Shown piece by piece: positions 7,740 to 17,253 of a stretch of 64,000 bases of DNA; positions within the stretch are counted from its first letter, which is position 1, and each line of letters starts with the position of its first letter. Below the pieces are notes generated by a model. The model had not been told where the DNA came from and did no database searches. It was given only the letters and a program-made list of their open reading frames with translations. This DNA is from Gracilibacillus halotolerans (GTDB lineage Bacteria > Bacillota > Bacilli > Bacillales > Amphibacillaceae), in NCBI RefSeq assembly GCF_014206945.1, contig NZ_JACHON010000007.1:18851-82850 (forward strand), in the 5' to 3' direction. The translations under genes and the position numbers were made by a program.

Positions 7740-9419
7740 ATGAGATGGCGAAAAACACTCTTTGTAAAGGTAGTTATGATTTTATTGTTATTCATTATAC
7801 CTATTACAGCTATTTATACATACTCCTATTATCAAAGTTTAAGAATTATGGAAGACGAAGTAAAAGAACGGAATTTAAATCGTCTTTCCATTGTTAAGAA
7901 TCAGATAGATAGTAACTTTGATAGTTTATCTATTTTATTACTGTCTCTAAGTGAACACCCAAGCATGGAAGATTTAAAAAACATTGACTTACACAGTGAA
8001 TATTATCAATTTCATGTGAAGCGACAAATCATTGATCAATTAGCTTTATTACAAGGGATAAGTTCATGGAAAGCTAGCTTCGCTGTATATGCACCGAAGC
8101 ACTCTATTGCATTAAATGCGGATAGTGATGCAACGATAGAGATGGATCGTCTTTCAAACGACTGGAAATTAGAAACGGAAAAAAATCATCAAACTGACTA
8201 TTTTATTAAGCACTTATTAGAACCTTTACATGCTACAAATAGTGACCTAGTAATGGAAGTGAAAATCCCGGTTCATAATATCGAGAAGTATTTAGATCAA
8301 TTAAAGCTAAATGAATATAGTGATCCATTTATGTACCAGAAGGATGAAAAAATGATTGTTTCCGCTTCCGAAGATAAAGCTAAGATGCACGAGATGATTC
8401 TTCAGATCCCTGACATACAAGAAACAAGTCAAGGAAATGTAAGAGTTCAATATAACAACCAAGAATACCTTCTATCTTTTATGACATTAGATAAACTAGG
8501 TTGGATAATCGTGGACTATACATTGGCAGAAAATGTATTTGCTCCGTTAACTCAGACAAGAAATAGATTTTATACGTTTGTGGCAGTTATGTCGTTATTA
8601 AGTATCATTACAGCATTTTTAATATATAGAAACATTCAACATCCAATACGGAACATGGTACGCGCTATTCAGCACATTAAAGAAGGAAAGTATTCTACTA
8701 GAATTAAGCCAAACCAAATACATGAGTTTCAATTCATGGTTTCCAGCTTTAATGAAATGTCTCATCAATTAGAAACATTAATTGAAGAGGTGTACAAGGA
8801 AAAAATTAGATATCAGGAAATTCATTTGAAGCAATTGCAACTACAAATTAATCCGCACTTTCTATACAATTGTTTATTCATCATTAAAAATATGGCGAAG
8901 CTTCAACAATATAAGGGAATTGAAGCTATGTCCCTACACTTAGGGGACTACTATAGATATATGACTCAGATTGATACGAAACATGTGCCGCTTCGAGAAG
9001 AATTGGATTTTGTGTCTAATTATTTAGATATACATGTGATTCGATTGCAAAGATTGTCTTATATCATTGATGTACCAGAAGAGATGCTAGATTTATACGT
9101 TCCAAGGTTAATCGTTCAGCCTTTAATCGAAAACGCTTTAGAACATGGGATACAGACAGATAGGGAAGGTGAAATTAAAGTTACAGGCGAAAGGAAATTT
9201 GGCTTTAACTACCTAATAATTGAGGACAATGGAAGAGGTCTAGATGAAAAAGAGAGGAAAGAGTTGCAGGAAAAAATAAATACTACAGTGAATTCAGAGG
9301 ATGGGCAAGGTACATGGAATGTGCATCAACGATTGATATTTCACTTTAGTAAAGATTCGGGGCTGGAATTTTCAAAATCTAAAATGGGTGGCTTAAAGGT
9401 AACAATGCGCTGGAGGTGA
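7740..9419 (+). CDS. YesM-type sensor histidine kinase
   Basis: A 559-residue membrane sensor kinase. Membrane segment about 9-27, extracytoplasmic sensor region to about 275, second membrane segment about 280-300, a HAMP-like linker, then the HisKA_7TM-unlike 'internal region' block with phospho-acceptor His in NPHFLYN and a C-terminal ATPase domain (N-box IENALEHG, G-box EDNGRGL). This family pairs with AraC-type regulators and usually controls sugar importers beside it. Eight bases separate it from the regulator gene, so they are co-transcribed. Confidence 0.9.
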   Translation: MRWRKTLFVKVVMILLLFIIPITAIYTYSYYQSLRIMEDEVKERNLNRLSIVKNQIDSNFDSLSILLLSLSEHPSMEDLKNIDLHSEYYQFHVKRQIIDQLALLQGISSWKASFAVYAPKHSIALNADSDATIEMDRLSNDWKLETEKNHQTDYFIKHLLEPLHATNSDLVMEVKIPVHNIEKYLDQLKLNEYSDPFMYQKDEKMIVSASEDKAKMHEMILQIPDIQETSQGNVRVQYNNQEYLLSFMTLDKLGWIIVDYTLAENVFAPLTQTRNRFYTFVAVMSLLSIITAFLIYRNIQHPIRNMVRAIQHIKEGKYSTRIKPNQIHEFQFMVSSFNEMSHQLETLIEEVYKEKIRYQEIHLKQLQLQINPHFLYNCLFIIKNMAKLQQYKGIEAMSLHLGDYYRYMTQIDTKHVPLREELDFVSNYLDIHVIRLQRLSYIIDVPEEMLDLYVPRLIVQPLIENALEHGIQTDREGEIKVTGERKFGFNYLIIEDNGRGLDEKERKELQEKINTTVNSEDGQGTWNVHQRLIFHFSKDSGLEFSKSKMGGLKVTMRWR

Positions 9420-9426
9420 GTATAAA

Positions 9427-10515
9427 TTGTTCAATTTATTAATTGTTGATGATGAACCAGTGATTGTAGATGGCTTGGCATTACTGGATTGGGAGAGTTT
9501 AGACATTAATAAAGTTTACAAAGCAACTTCTGGCATTCAAGCAATTAGTGTAATAAAGGAAAATCGAATAGACATCGTAATAACGGATATTCGAATGCCT
9601 GATATGTCGGGCTTGGAATTAATTGAACTAGTAAACGATGAAACATTGAGGAAATTCATTATATTATCCGGTTACGCAGAATTCGAATATGCAAAACAGG
9701 CAATTCAACTTTCCGTTTGTAAGTATTTATTAAAGCCAGTTTCTGATAACGAAATAATGGATGCAGTTTCTGATGCTAGTCAATCCATTCGAAATAACCG
9801 GCGTTTTTTTGTAGAGATTATGGATGAAATGCCTTTGATAGAAGCAAATATGGAAGTAATACCTTTCGACATTCTTTATGATAAGCCACAGCTTATTGAC
9901 TTGCTAAACTATGGTAATTGGCAGGAAGCAGAAGATAAATTAAAAGAGATTTTTCAATTACTAGAGGTTGAAAGATATCAATCACACGAATTCCTTTTAC
10001 AGGCCTATTTTATGATTTGTAATACCTTTACGCATTATTCTCATAAAAATGGATATTTTTTAACAGATATAATTGGAAATCAAATTCAACAGATGCACGA
10101 AGCAGCTTATAATGGATCAATCCATCAGTTAGAAAAGGTAGCGCTAAACATTTTTGAAAAAATTAAAACAAACTTTAAAAAAGATCCACTCAACAGCCAT
10201 CAACCCATTGTGGAACAAGTGAATCAATATATAAATAAAAACATTTACAGAGATATCTCTCTTCAAGAAGTAGCAGATCATGTCTATTTACATCCGGCAT
10301 ATTTATCGAAAATATACAAAGCGGAAACAGGAAAGTCGTTCAGCGATTTCGTATTTAATAGAAAAATGGAGGAAGCTGCAATCCGCCTTAGAAAATCGAA
10401 TGAAAAAGTATATAAGATCGCGAGCGGCATTGGCTACAAGGACCCTTCATACTTTATTAAGAAATTTAAGGAGTATCATGGCGTGACTCCACAAGAATAT
10501 CGTTTATACATCTAA
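9427..10515 (+). CDS. YesN-type response regulator with AraC DNA-binding domain
   Basis: Receiver domain in the first ~120 residues (phospho-acceptor in VITDIRMPDMSG, conserved Lys in YLLKPVS), a middle helical region, and an AraC/XylS double helix-turn-helix over the last ~100 residues (ISLQEVADHVYLHPAYLSKI and following). The start is TTG with GGAGGTGA about 8 bases upstream, which lies inside the kinase gene end. It should activate the transporter genes around it in response to extracellular sugar sensed by the kinase. Confidence 0.9.
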   Translation: MFNLLIVDDEPVIVDGLALLDWESLDINKVYKATSGIQAISVIKENRIDIVITDIRMPDMSGLELIELVNDETLRKFIILSGYAEFEYAKQAIQLSVCKYLLKPVSDNEIMDAVSDASQSIRNNRRFFVEIMDEMPLIEANMEVIPFDILYDKPQLIDLLNYGNWQEAEDKLKEIFQLLEVERYQSHEFLLQAYFMICNTFTHYSHKNGYFLTDIIGNQIQQMHEAAYNGSIHQLEKVALNIFEKIKTNFKKDPLNSHQPIVEQVNQYINKNIYRDISLQEVADHVYLHPAYLSKIYKAETGKSFSDFVFNRKMEEAAIRLRKSNEKVYKIASGIGYKDPSYFIKKFKEYHGVTPQEYRLYI

Positions 10516-10556
10516 GTAAGAAATTTGAATATGTGTGTGAAAGGAAGGAGAGAGCA

Positions 10557-11510
10557 ATGGATGCACAGTCAAGTACCACTATAAGAGTCAAACATAAACG
10601 AAAAGTTAAAAGCAAGTGGAATATGAGACGGAATTGGCCGTTACACTTTTTTTTACTACCTGCAGTTATTTTAGCTTTCGTATTCAGTTATGCACCTTTA
10701 CCAGGTATTATTATGGCCTTTATGGACTTCAAACCGTATCTTGGATTTTCAGAATCTCCATGGGTAGGTCTTGAGCAATTTAAAAGAATGATAGAGTTTG
10801 AGGATGCAAAGCAAGTAATCTGGAATACACTCATTATCTCGGCGATGAAGATTATATTAAATTTAATTGTCCCGATTGTATTTGCTATTTTGTTAAATGA
10901 AGTCCGGAAACTTCTATTTAAAAGGACAATTCAAACATTAGTGTATCTACCATATTTTCTTTCATGGGTTATTTTAGGTGGGATTATGTTAGATATGTTA
11001 TCCGTTGATGGCGGAATCGTAAATAACTTTCTCACTTCTGTGTTTGGAATCGATCCGATATTTTTTCTTGGCGATGGTGATTGGTTTAGGTTCACTGCAG
11101 TCGGAACAGATGTCTGGAAAGAGTTTGGATATAGCGCAATTGTATTTTTAGCTGCCTTAGCAGGTATTAATCCTGATTTATACGAAGCAGCAACCATTGA
11201 TGGTGCAAATAGATTTCAGCAAGTGATTCATATTACGTTACCATCTCTGTTACCAATCACGATTGTCGTAGCTACTCTAGCATTAGGAAATGTCTTAAAT
11301 GCCGGCTTCGATCAAATCTTTAACTTGTACAACCCTTTAGTTTATGACAAAGGGGATATTATAGACACATTTGTATATCGAGAAGGTTTACTAGGTGGGC
11401 AATTTAGTTTTGCGACTGCTGTAGGATTATTTAAATCCTTCATAGGGATGATTTTGATTATAACCGGTTATAAACTTGCTCATAAGTATGCAGGGTACCG
11501 TATTTTCTAA
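10557..11510 (+). CDS. LplB-type carbohydrate ABC transporter permease
   Basis: A 317-residue CUT1 permease with six predicted membrane helices. The cytoplasmic EAA loop reads YEAATIDGANRFQQVIHITL, the docking site for the ATPase. The start chosen is the ATG at 10557 because GGAAGGAGAG is 4-7 bases upstream; an ATG 24 bases earlier has no ribosome binding site. It pairs with the next permease. No ATPase gene is nearby, as in lpl loci that share a housekeeping MsmX-type ATPase. Confidence 0.9.
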   Translation: MDAQSSTTIRVKHKRKVKSKWNMRRNWPLHFFLLPAVILAFVFSYAPLPGIIMAFMDFKPYLGFSESPWVGLEQFKRMIEFEDAKQVIWNTLIISAMKIILNLIVPIVFAILLNEVRKLLFKRTIQTLVYLPYFLSWVILGGIMLDMLSVDGGIVNNFLTSVFGIDPIFFLGDGDWFRFTAVGTDVWKEFGYSAIVFLAALAGINPDLYEAATIDGANRFQQVIHITLPSLLPITIVVATLALGNVLNAGFDQIFNLYNPLVYDKGDIIDTFVYREGLLGGQFSFATAVGLFKSFIGMILIITGYKLAHKYAGYRIF

Positions 11511-11562
11511 TTTGAAGGAAAGTGATTCTATCAGTAGAAAAACAAAGATATTGAAATAAGAA

Positions 11563-11584
11563 GTAGACGAAAGATAATGTCTAC
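11563..11584 (+). other. Hairpin between the two permease genes
   Basis: GTAGAC and GTCTAC form a perfect six-base stem around ten bases in the 95-base gap between the permease genes, shortly before the ribosome binding site of the second. No T-run, so it may modulate message stability or translation. Confidence 0.35.
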
Positions 11585-11605
11585 CTCATACGAGGAGTGT
11601 TACAG

Positions 11606-12487
11606 ATGCATTATAAGAGTACATCCTATACCGTATTTACGATATGTAATTATATCTTTCTAGGTTTTTTGGGAATTATCTGCATTCTACCACTTATTCA
11701 TATTTTAGCTGTTTCGTTTAGTGGTTCTGCACCAGCGAATGCTAATTTGGTAACATTCTTTCCAATAGAGTTTACATTGGATGCATGGGAAAAGACATTA
11801 GGGAATGAACGGTTTCTTCGTTCCTTATGGAATGGTATTTTTAGAACAGCGTTAGGTACATTTATAAGCTTAAGTTGTATGATTTTAGCAGCTTATTCCT
11901 TATCGAAAGAAGATCATGAATTTAAAGGAAGAAAAGTATATGTTTATTTCTTTATCTTCATCATGCTGTTTAATGGGGGACTTATCCCAACGTATATATT
12001 GATTCAAAATTTAAATCTCATTAACACGATTTGGGCATTAGTTCTACCTTCAGCTATTAATGTCTTTAATATGATATTATTATTAAATTTCTTCCGTACA
12101 GGAGTTCCGAAAACTCTAGAAGAGGCGGCTTTTATTGACGGTGCCGGCCATTTTCGGATATTGTTTAGTATTTACTTACCAATTTCTCTTCCAGCTATTG
12201 CAACAATCGGATTGTTCACTATGGTTGGTCAATGGAATTCTTGGTTTGACGGTCTTATTTACTTAAGTGACGCAAATAAATATCCTCTATCTACGTTTCT
12301 ACAAACGGTAATTGTGCAACAGGATTTATCTCAAATGAATGTGGATGCATCTGAGATGAAAAATTTATCAGAAAGAACATCAAAATCAGCACAAATATTT
12401 ATTGGCGCTTTGCCAATCTTGTTAGTCTATCCGTTTCTCCAAAAATATTTTGTTAAGGGGATTGTATTAGGATCTGTAAAAGAATAA
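11606..12487 (+). CDS. LplC-type carbohydrate ABC transporter permease
   Basis: The partner CUT1 permease, 293 residues with six membrane helices and the EAA loop LEEAAFIDGAGHFRILFSIY. ATG at 11606 is chosen because GAGGAGTG lies 7 bases upstream; an in-frame GTG at 11597 falls inside that site. It ends the importer unit and is followed by a terminator shared with the convergent alpha-glucosidase gene. Confidence 0.9.
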   Translation: MHYKSTSYTVFTICNYIFLGFLGIICILPLIHILAVSFSGSAPANANLVTFFPIEFTLDAWEKTLGNERFLRSLWNGIFRTALGTFISLSCMILAAYSLSKEDHEFKGRKVYVYFFIFIMLFNGGLIPTYILIQNLNLINTIWALVLPSAINVFNMILLLNFFRTGVPKTLEEAAFIDGAGHFRILFSIYLPISLPAIATIGLFTMVGQWNSWFDGLIYLSDANKYPLSTFLQTVIVQQDLSQMNVDASEMKNLSERTSKSAQIFIGALPILLVYPFLQKYFVKGIVLGSVKE

Positions 12488-12502
12488 GCAATAGCTATAG
12501 AA

Positions 12503-12537
12503 AAGAGAGCGCCAATATAATATAGACGCTCTCTTAA
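12503..12537. terminator. Bidirectional terminator
   Basis: AAGAGAGCG and CGCTCTCTT form a nine-base perfect stem between two convergent genes; T/A-rich tracts flank both sides, so it can stop transcription from either strand. Confidence 0.8.
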
Positions 12538-12543
12538 ATTATT

Positions 12544-14226
12544 CTATTCTGCTTTATATACTCTGGCTTCATATGGTTGAAGTACAAATTTTCGGTATGG
12601 TTCGTTTTCTGATACATCATAGTTTGCGATTAATAGTTTGGCATTATCTAATTCTACACTTGATGGAAGTTCAAACGTGATCTCCTTCTTACTAAAGTTC
12701 GTTACAACTAACAATTTTTCACCTTTATATTCGCGAAGATAGGCATAAATTTCTTCATGGTTCGGTAGAATTAATTTGTAATCACCGTACACGATTATTG
12801 GATGTGTTTTACGCAATTGAATTAATTGACGATAGTAATGATAGATAGAATCTGGATCTTCGACCGCTTGTTTTGCATTAATAGACGAATAGTTTGGATT
12901 CACTTTAATCCATGGTTCTCCATCAGTAAAGCCGGCGTTTTTCGAAGCATCCCATTGTATAGGAGTTCTCGCATTATCTCTACCTTTCACATGGATAGCT
13001 TTCATTATCTTGTCATGATTTTCGTTACCCTCTATCACTTTTTCTTTATACATATTATGAATCTCGATATCTTTATAGTCATCAATAGAATCGAATTGTA
13101 CATTCGTCATTCCGATTTCTTCACCTTGATAGATATAAGGGGTTCCTTGAAGCATATGCAAGAAGGTTCCAAGCATTTTTGCTGAAATAACACGATATTC
13201 TTTATCGTTACCTAATCGAGATACCATTCGCGGTTGGTCATGATTGTTTAGGTATAAGCTATTCCAGCCAACACCATGTAATCCAGTCTGCCATTTTGAA
13301 ATACTATCCTTTAAATCCGTTAATTTTAACGGTTTAAGGTCCCATTTACCTCCAGGACCTGCATCCAAATCCATATGCTCAAACTGAAAGACCATTTGAA
13401 GTTCATTTCGAGTAAAGTCTGTATACTTCTTCGCTTCCTCCATATTAACTCCTGGCATTTCACCTACTGTCATCACGTCATATTTAGATAATACTTCCTT
13501 GTTCATTTCTTGTAAAAATTCGTGAATACGTGGACCATCCATATAATATTGGCCACCATTACTATATTTTCTTCCGTCAGGATTTGGTGCATCAGGTAAT
13601 TCTGGCACTTTTGAAATGAAATTTATCACATCCATACGGAAGCCATCGATACCTTTATCTAGCCACCATTTCATCATGTTATAGATATCTTGACGAAGCT
13701 GCGGATTTTCCCAGTTCAAATCAGGTTGCTTTCTACTAAAGAGATGTAAGTAATATTCATCGGTAGTTTCATCATACTCCCAAGCAGACCCACTGAACGT
13801 CGATTCCCAATTGTTCGGCTCCTTTCCATCTTTACCTGGTCTCCAAATGTAATAGTCACGGTAAGGGTTGTCCTTTGATTTTTTGGATTCCTGGAACCAA
13901 TGATGTTCGTCTGATGAATGGTTCACAACTAGATCCATAATTAATTTCATTCCGCGGTTATGTATTTCTTTTAATAGATGTTCCCAATCTTCCATTGTCC
14001 CGAATTCATCCATAATAGATTGATAATCAGCTATGTCATAACCATTATCATCGTTTGGGGATTCATAGACAGGTGATAACCAGATCACATTGATTCCAAG
14101 GTCTTTTAAATAATCTAGCTTTTCAATGATACCTAGAATATCACCGATTCCATCTCCGTTACTGTCGTTAAAGCTTCTCGGATAAATTTGATATACGACA
14201 CTTTCTTTCCACCATGCTTGTTTCAC
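12544..14226 (-). CDS. GH13 alpha-glucosidase (oligo-1,6-glucosidase type)
   Basis: A 560-residue cytoplasmic glycoside hydrolase of family 13 (GH13_31, MalL-like), which releases glucose from the non-reducing end of short alpha-glucans. Regions visible are QIYPRSFNDSNGDGIGD, the nucleophile in DGFRMDVIN, the acid/base in VGEMPG and the transition-state Asp in NNHDQPR. The Val after the nucleophile is the residue linked to alpha-1,6 preference in this family. The start is GTG at 14226, with GGGGG about 8 bases upstream, giving the usual ~560-residue length; longer frames lack a ribosome binding site. It likely digests oligosaccharides imported from outside, although an alpha-glucosidase beside a beta-glucanase is a mixed signal. 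Confidence 0.9.
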   Translation of the reverse strand: MKQAWWKESVVYQIYPRSFNDSNGDGIGDILGIIEKLDYLKDLGINVIWLSPVYESPNDDNGYDIADYQSIMDEFGTMEDWEHLLKEIHNRGMKLIMDLVVNHSSDEHHWFQESKKSKDNPYRDYYIWRPGKDGKEPNNWESTFSGSAWEYDETTDEYYLHLFSRKQPDLNWENPQLRQDIYNMMKWWLDKGIDGFRMDVINFISKVPELPDAPNPDGRKYSNGGQYYMDGPRIHEFLQEMNKEVLSKYDVMTVGEMPGVNMEEAKKYTDFTRNELQMVFQFEHMDLDAGPGGKWDLKPLKLTDLKDSISKWQTGLHGVGWNSLYLNNHDQPRMVSRLGNDKEYRVISAKMLGTFLHMLQGTPYIYQGEEIGMTNVQFDSIDDYKDIEIHNMYKEKVIEGNENHDKIMKAIHVKGRDNARTPIQWDASKNAGFTDGEPWIKVNPNYSSINAKQAVEDPDSIYHYYRQLIQLRKTHPIIVYGDYKLILPNHEEIYAYLREYKGEKLLVVTNFSKKEITFELPSSVELDNAKLLIANYDVSENEPYRKFVLQPYEARVYKAE

Positions 14227-14238
14227 AGTGATGCCCCC

Positions 14239-14278
14239 AATAACTAATCTTTTAATAGGAATTATATCATTAGTTATT
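14239..14278 (-). promoter_or_regulatory. Promoter and inverted-repeat operator of the alpha-glucosidase
   Basis: AATAACTAAT (14239-14248) and ATTAGTTATT (14269-14278) are perfect 10-base inverted arms. A second pair, TCTTTTAATA and TATTAAAAGA (14249-14258 and 14275-14284), is interleaved with it. On the minus strand a TATAAT -10 element lies between the arms (14261-14266). A repressor bound here would cover the promoter. The regulator is not in the window. Confidence 0.6.
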
Positions 14279-14333
14279 AAAAGAAAAAGCAAAGTAGTAT
14301 TCCTTCGCTCATTTTCATCACGACCTAGCTAAG

Positions 14334-14351
14334 ATAAGTCTTAAGTCTTAT
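14334..14351 (+). promoter_or_regulatory. Candidate LiaR operator upstream of liaI
   Basis: ATAAGTCTTAAGTCTTAT is an 18-base palindrome broken at two symmetric positions, 79 bases before the liaI start, with a TTGAAA-like -35 element directly after it (14352). The place matches where the phosphorylated regulator LiaR binds to switch on the lia operon in B. subtilis. Assignment is by position and symmetry. Confidence 0.55.
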
Positions 14352-14429
14352 TTGAAAATACAACCAGGGTCAGTTACCCATGATAAGGATAGGCGATAGA
14401 ATTAAGACATGGAAGGAGGGAACGTATTA

Positions 14430-14747
14430 ATGAAAAAAACACTACTTATCATTGGTGCTATTATTGCCGGTATTGTCTTGCTTTCCAATGTAGGGTCACT
14501 AATATTTTTTGCCATTAGTATTGCTCTTGCCTATTATGGCATCCGCAAATTTATTATGGCAGAAACAACTGGTATGAAATTCTGGTGGGTTATTGTAATT
14601 CTAATCGGTTTTTCCATGTCACTATCAAACATCCCTGCTTTAATTGCAGTGGGAGCAATAGTTGCTCTGTACTATATTTATAAAAATTGGAAAGAGGAAG
14701 AGGAGTCACCATATAAAGACAGCAGTATCAATTGGGACAAAATCTAA
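14430..14747 (+). CDS. liaI: LiaI-like small membrane protein
   Basis: A 105-residue protein with about three hydrophobic segments and a short charged tail (KNWKEEEESPYK). In the lia system the small membrane protein LiaI anchors the phage-shock-like protein LiaH at the membrane during envelope stress. The chosen ATG has GGAGGG 11 bases upstream; an ATG 21 bases earlier overlaps that site. It is the first gene of the operon, 30 bases before liaH. The symbol rests mainly on synteny. Confidence 0.7.
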   Translation: MKKTLLIIGAIIAGIVLLSNVGSLIFFAISIALAYYGIRKFIMAETTGMKFWWVIVILIGFSMSLSNIPALIAVGAIVALYYIYKNWKEEEESPYKDSSINWDKI

Positions 14748-14777
14748 TTATATAAAAAATAAATGGAGGAATGAAAA

Positions 14778-15407
14778 ATGACGAACATATTTACACGTAT
14801 TAAGGATTCCATAGCAGCAGACTTGCACGAATTGGTTGATCAGAAGGAACAAAAGAACCCCATTGCACACGTAAATCAGTACATTAGAGAGTGTGAGCAA
14901 GAGGTGAAGAAAATTAAACGTCTTGTAGAGAAACAGTATGATATCAAGTTTGAAATCAACCGAGAACTTGATCAAGCAAAGGTGATGCTTGAAAAACGTA
15001 AAAAACAATATCAACTTGCGGAAGAAATGCAGGAAGCAGAATTAGCAAACGAAGCAAAAATTGAATTGGATGAATACGAGGCTAGAGTAGAACAATTAAT
15101 CGCCATGCGAGAACAATCGATTAAAGATTTAGAAATGTTAGAAACGAAATACATCCAAATGAAACAACGTCTAAAGGATCTGCATATTAAGCGATTAGAA
15201 TTTGAAAGTCGAGCAAATATCGCCCGTACGAAGCAGGGGATGAACAAAGTGCTGGAAACAGAGCTAGTTTCTAAAAGTTTTTCTAAGTTTGCAGAATTAG
15301 AAAGCTATATTGAAAGACTAGAAAATAAAATAGAGAGAGATTATCGCTCTCAAACATTAGATGCAAGATTTTATGATTTAGAGAAAAAGGCTTCTAAAAA
15401 CGCTTAA
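14778..15407 (+). CDS. liaH: LiaH, PspA/IM30 family envelope stress protein
   Basis: A 209-residue, almost entirely coiled-coil protein of the PspA/IM30 (Vipp1) family, which forms large ring or rod assemblies that protect stressed membranes. It starts MTNIFTRIKDSIAADLHELV, the typical amphipathic first helix; the rest is rich in Glu, Lys and Leu heptads. GGAGG precedes the ATG by 8 bases. It lies between liaI and a hairpin that probably reduces read-through into liaFSR, so it should be the most abundant product when induced. Confidence 0.9.
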   Translation: MTNIFTRIKDSIAADLHELVDQKEQKNPIAHVNQYIRECEQEVKKIKRLVEKQYDIKFEINRELDQAKVMLEKRKKQYQLAEEMQEAELANEAKIELDEYEARVEQLIAMREQSIKDLEMLETKYIQMKQRLKDLHIKRLEFESRANIARTKQGMNKVLETELVSKSFSKFAELESYIERLENKIERDYRSQTLDARFYDLEKKASKNA

Positions 15408-15421
15408 AAACATGCTATGCT

Positions 15422-15451
15422 AAGAGGTGCAGTGCTATCTGCACTTCTTTG
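15422..15451 (+). terminator. Attenuator-like hairpin after liaH
   Basis: AAGAGGTGCAG and CTGCACTTCTT pair over 11 bases (one mismatch or wobble) around a six-base loop; only a short, broken T-tract follows. It looks leaky, which fits a strong liaIH transcript with weaker read-through into liaFSR. Confidence 0.65.
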
Positions 15452-15502
15452 CTACTTCAAATATTAATTTATATATAAATATAGAAAGGGGGCTCCACTA
15501 GT

Positions 15503-16219
15503 ATGTCAAAGTACACAGAGCAAGAAATACTTAAAATGGCCCTGATGATTGGTCTCGTTCTATTTGTAATAGAATTTATTTTCCTTGAACCAGGTAGCTT
15601 ATTTTTATTAGCGCTAGCTGGGGCAGGAATGTTTATTGGATGGCGTTCTTTTGAGACATCTACGGGAAAAGTATTTTTCTGGGGTGGAGTCTTCTTTTTA
15701 TTTATAGCAGTAATAAATACGTTTGCGATCCGATTTTTCCTCGTTTCTATAGCGATTTACTTTGGTTGGAAATGGTATCAAGGGAATAAACAATTAGTCC
15801 ATAAATATATCCCAACATCAACGGAAGAACCGGTGGATAGCTTCTCGGAGGGGGTCAAATCAGTACAAAAAGAATGGTTCGGAAGAGTTGAAAAAGGGGA
15901 GCAACCATATAGCTGGGAAGATATGAACGTCCAAGCTATCGTTGGTGAACTTGTTATTGATTTAAATAATACAATGTTGCCAAGTGAGGATGCCGTAATT
16001 GTTTGTCGTCATTTGGTAGGTACGATACGAATTATCGTACCTTACGATGTAGATATAGTAATAGATCACTCCGTTTTATATGGGGATGTACAAATTTTCG
16101 AAAAAATTGAAAAAGGTGTATTTAATCGGAGGTTTAACTATGAAACAAACGAATCACCACAAAGGATAAAGATATACTCCCAGATGCTGGCTGGTAAGCT
16201 GGAGGTGGTGAGAGGATGA
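15503..16219 (+). CDS. liaF: LiaF, negative regulator of LiaRS
   Basis: A 238-residue membrane protein: about four hydrophobic segments in the first ~100 residues, then a soluble C-terminal domain of the cell-wall-active antibiotic response type (VGELVIDLNNTMLPSEDAVI and VDIVIDHSVLYGDVQIF). LiaF keeps the LiaS kinase off in the absence of stress. It overlaps liaS by four bases (ATGA). B. subtilis has liaG between liaH and liaF; here only the hairpin lies between them. Confidence 0.9.
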   Translation: MSKYTEQEILKMALMIGLVLFVIEFIFLEPGSLFLLALAGAGMFIGWRSFETSTGKVFFWGGVFFLFIAVINTFAIRFFLVSIAIYFGWKWYQGNKQLVHKYIPTSTEEPVDSFSEGVKSVQKEWFGRVEKGEQPYSWEDMNVQAIVGELVIDLNNTMLPSEDAVIVCRHLVGTIRIIVPYDVDIVIDHSVLYGDVQIFEKIEKGVFNRRFNYETNESPQRIKIYSQMLAGKLEVVRG

Positions 16220-17253
16220 AGCACTATATTAAGACTGTGTTTTTAGGTATTTTATGGGCGACATTTCTATTTCTCGTTTTATTTAGTTTCTTCCTACTCG
16301 CATTTCCATTAGAAAGCTGGATAGACTTATGGAATGTTTCTTTGTTTGGTTTTCCGTTTATTTTAATTGTTCTATTAGTAGTAGTTCTCTTTGGGATTGT
16401 TGTAGGAACATTCGTATCCTCTTACTGGTCTAGAAGGATACGTTTCTTTGAGGAAAGTCTTCAACAACTTGTTAAGAACCAAACGTTTTCACCAAATGTT
16501 ACATACGAAGAACTAGAAAATGTTAGGGGTCGACTTGTTGATGTACAAAACTTTATCCAGGAACAAACAATCCGCACGCAGAAATTAATCGAAGAGCGAG
16601 CAACAGATCAAGAGGAGAAGCTAAATCAAGTTATTTCTGATGAGCGAAATCGTTTAGCTAGAGAACTCCATGACTCAGTAAGCCAAGAACTATTTGCTGC
16701 GTCTATGTTAGTTTCGGCTGTAAATGCTACAAACAAAGAGCCGAATTCCGTGATGACGAAACAGCTAGGTCAAATAGAATCAATTATTCACCAGGCACAG
16801 CTGGAGATGCGAGCTTTATTGTTACATTTACGTCCAGTTGCTTTAAAGGATAAAACATTAAAAGCAGGGATTGAACAGTTATTGACCGAACTCCAGGAAA
16901 AAGTTCCGATGAACATAACGACACGTTTGGAAGAAATAACAGTAAATAAAGGTGTAGAGGATCATTTATTTCGGATTTTACAAGAAGCTTTATCTAATGC
17001 ACTACGGCACGCGAAGGCAGAAAAAATCGATGTTGTCTTGTTAGATCGAGAGGAATTAATTATTCTTAAAGTTGAAGATAATGGGATAGGATTTAACTTA
17101 GAGGAAAAACAGCAAGCCTCCTACGGTATCACGCATATGAAGGAACGAGCAAAAGAAGTAGGCGGGAATCTTCATTTAGTTAGCTTACCGAATAAAGGAA
17201 CAAAAATTGAAGTAAGAGTACCAATTATTGAGCAAGGGGGCGAATCAATATGA
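16216..17253 (+). CDS. liaS: LiaS sensor histidine kinase
   Basis: A 345-residue NarX-type kinase with two membrane helices close together near the N-terminus (about 9-30 and 45-70) and little extracytoplasmic sequence, an intramembrane-sensing layout. HisKA_3 motif [15 protein letters not shown] with phospho-acceptor His152; C-terminal ATPase with [10 protein letters not shown]. It responds to cell-wall antibiotics that interfere with the lipid II cycle. Four-base overlaps with both neighbours show tight coupling with liaF and liaR. Confidence 0.92.
   Translation: MKHYIKTVFLGILWATFLFLVLFSFFLLAFPLESWIDLWNVSLFGFPFILIVLLVVVLFGIVVGTFVSSYWSRRIRFFEESLQQLVKNQTFSPNVTYEELENVRGRLVDVQNFIQEQTIRTQKLIEERATDQEEKLNQVISDERNRLARELHDSVSQELFAASMLVSAVNATNKEPNSVMTKQLGQIESIIHQAQLEMRALLLHLRPVALKDKTLKAGIEQLLTELQEKVPMNITTRLEEITVNKGVEDHLFRILQEALSNALRHAKAEKIDVVLLDREELIILKVEDNGIGFNLEEKQQASYGITHMKERAKEVGGNLHLVSLPNKGTKIEVRVPIIEQGGESI

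Noticed and set aside
12826..13185. 119-codon antisense frame in the alpha-glucosidase gene
   Set aside because: Shadow of a clear GH13 gene; unnatural composition and no start signals.
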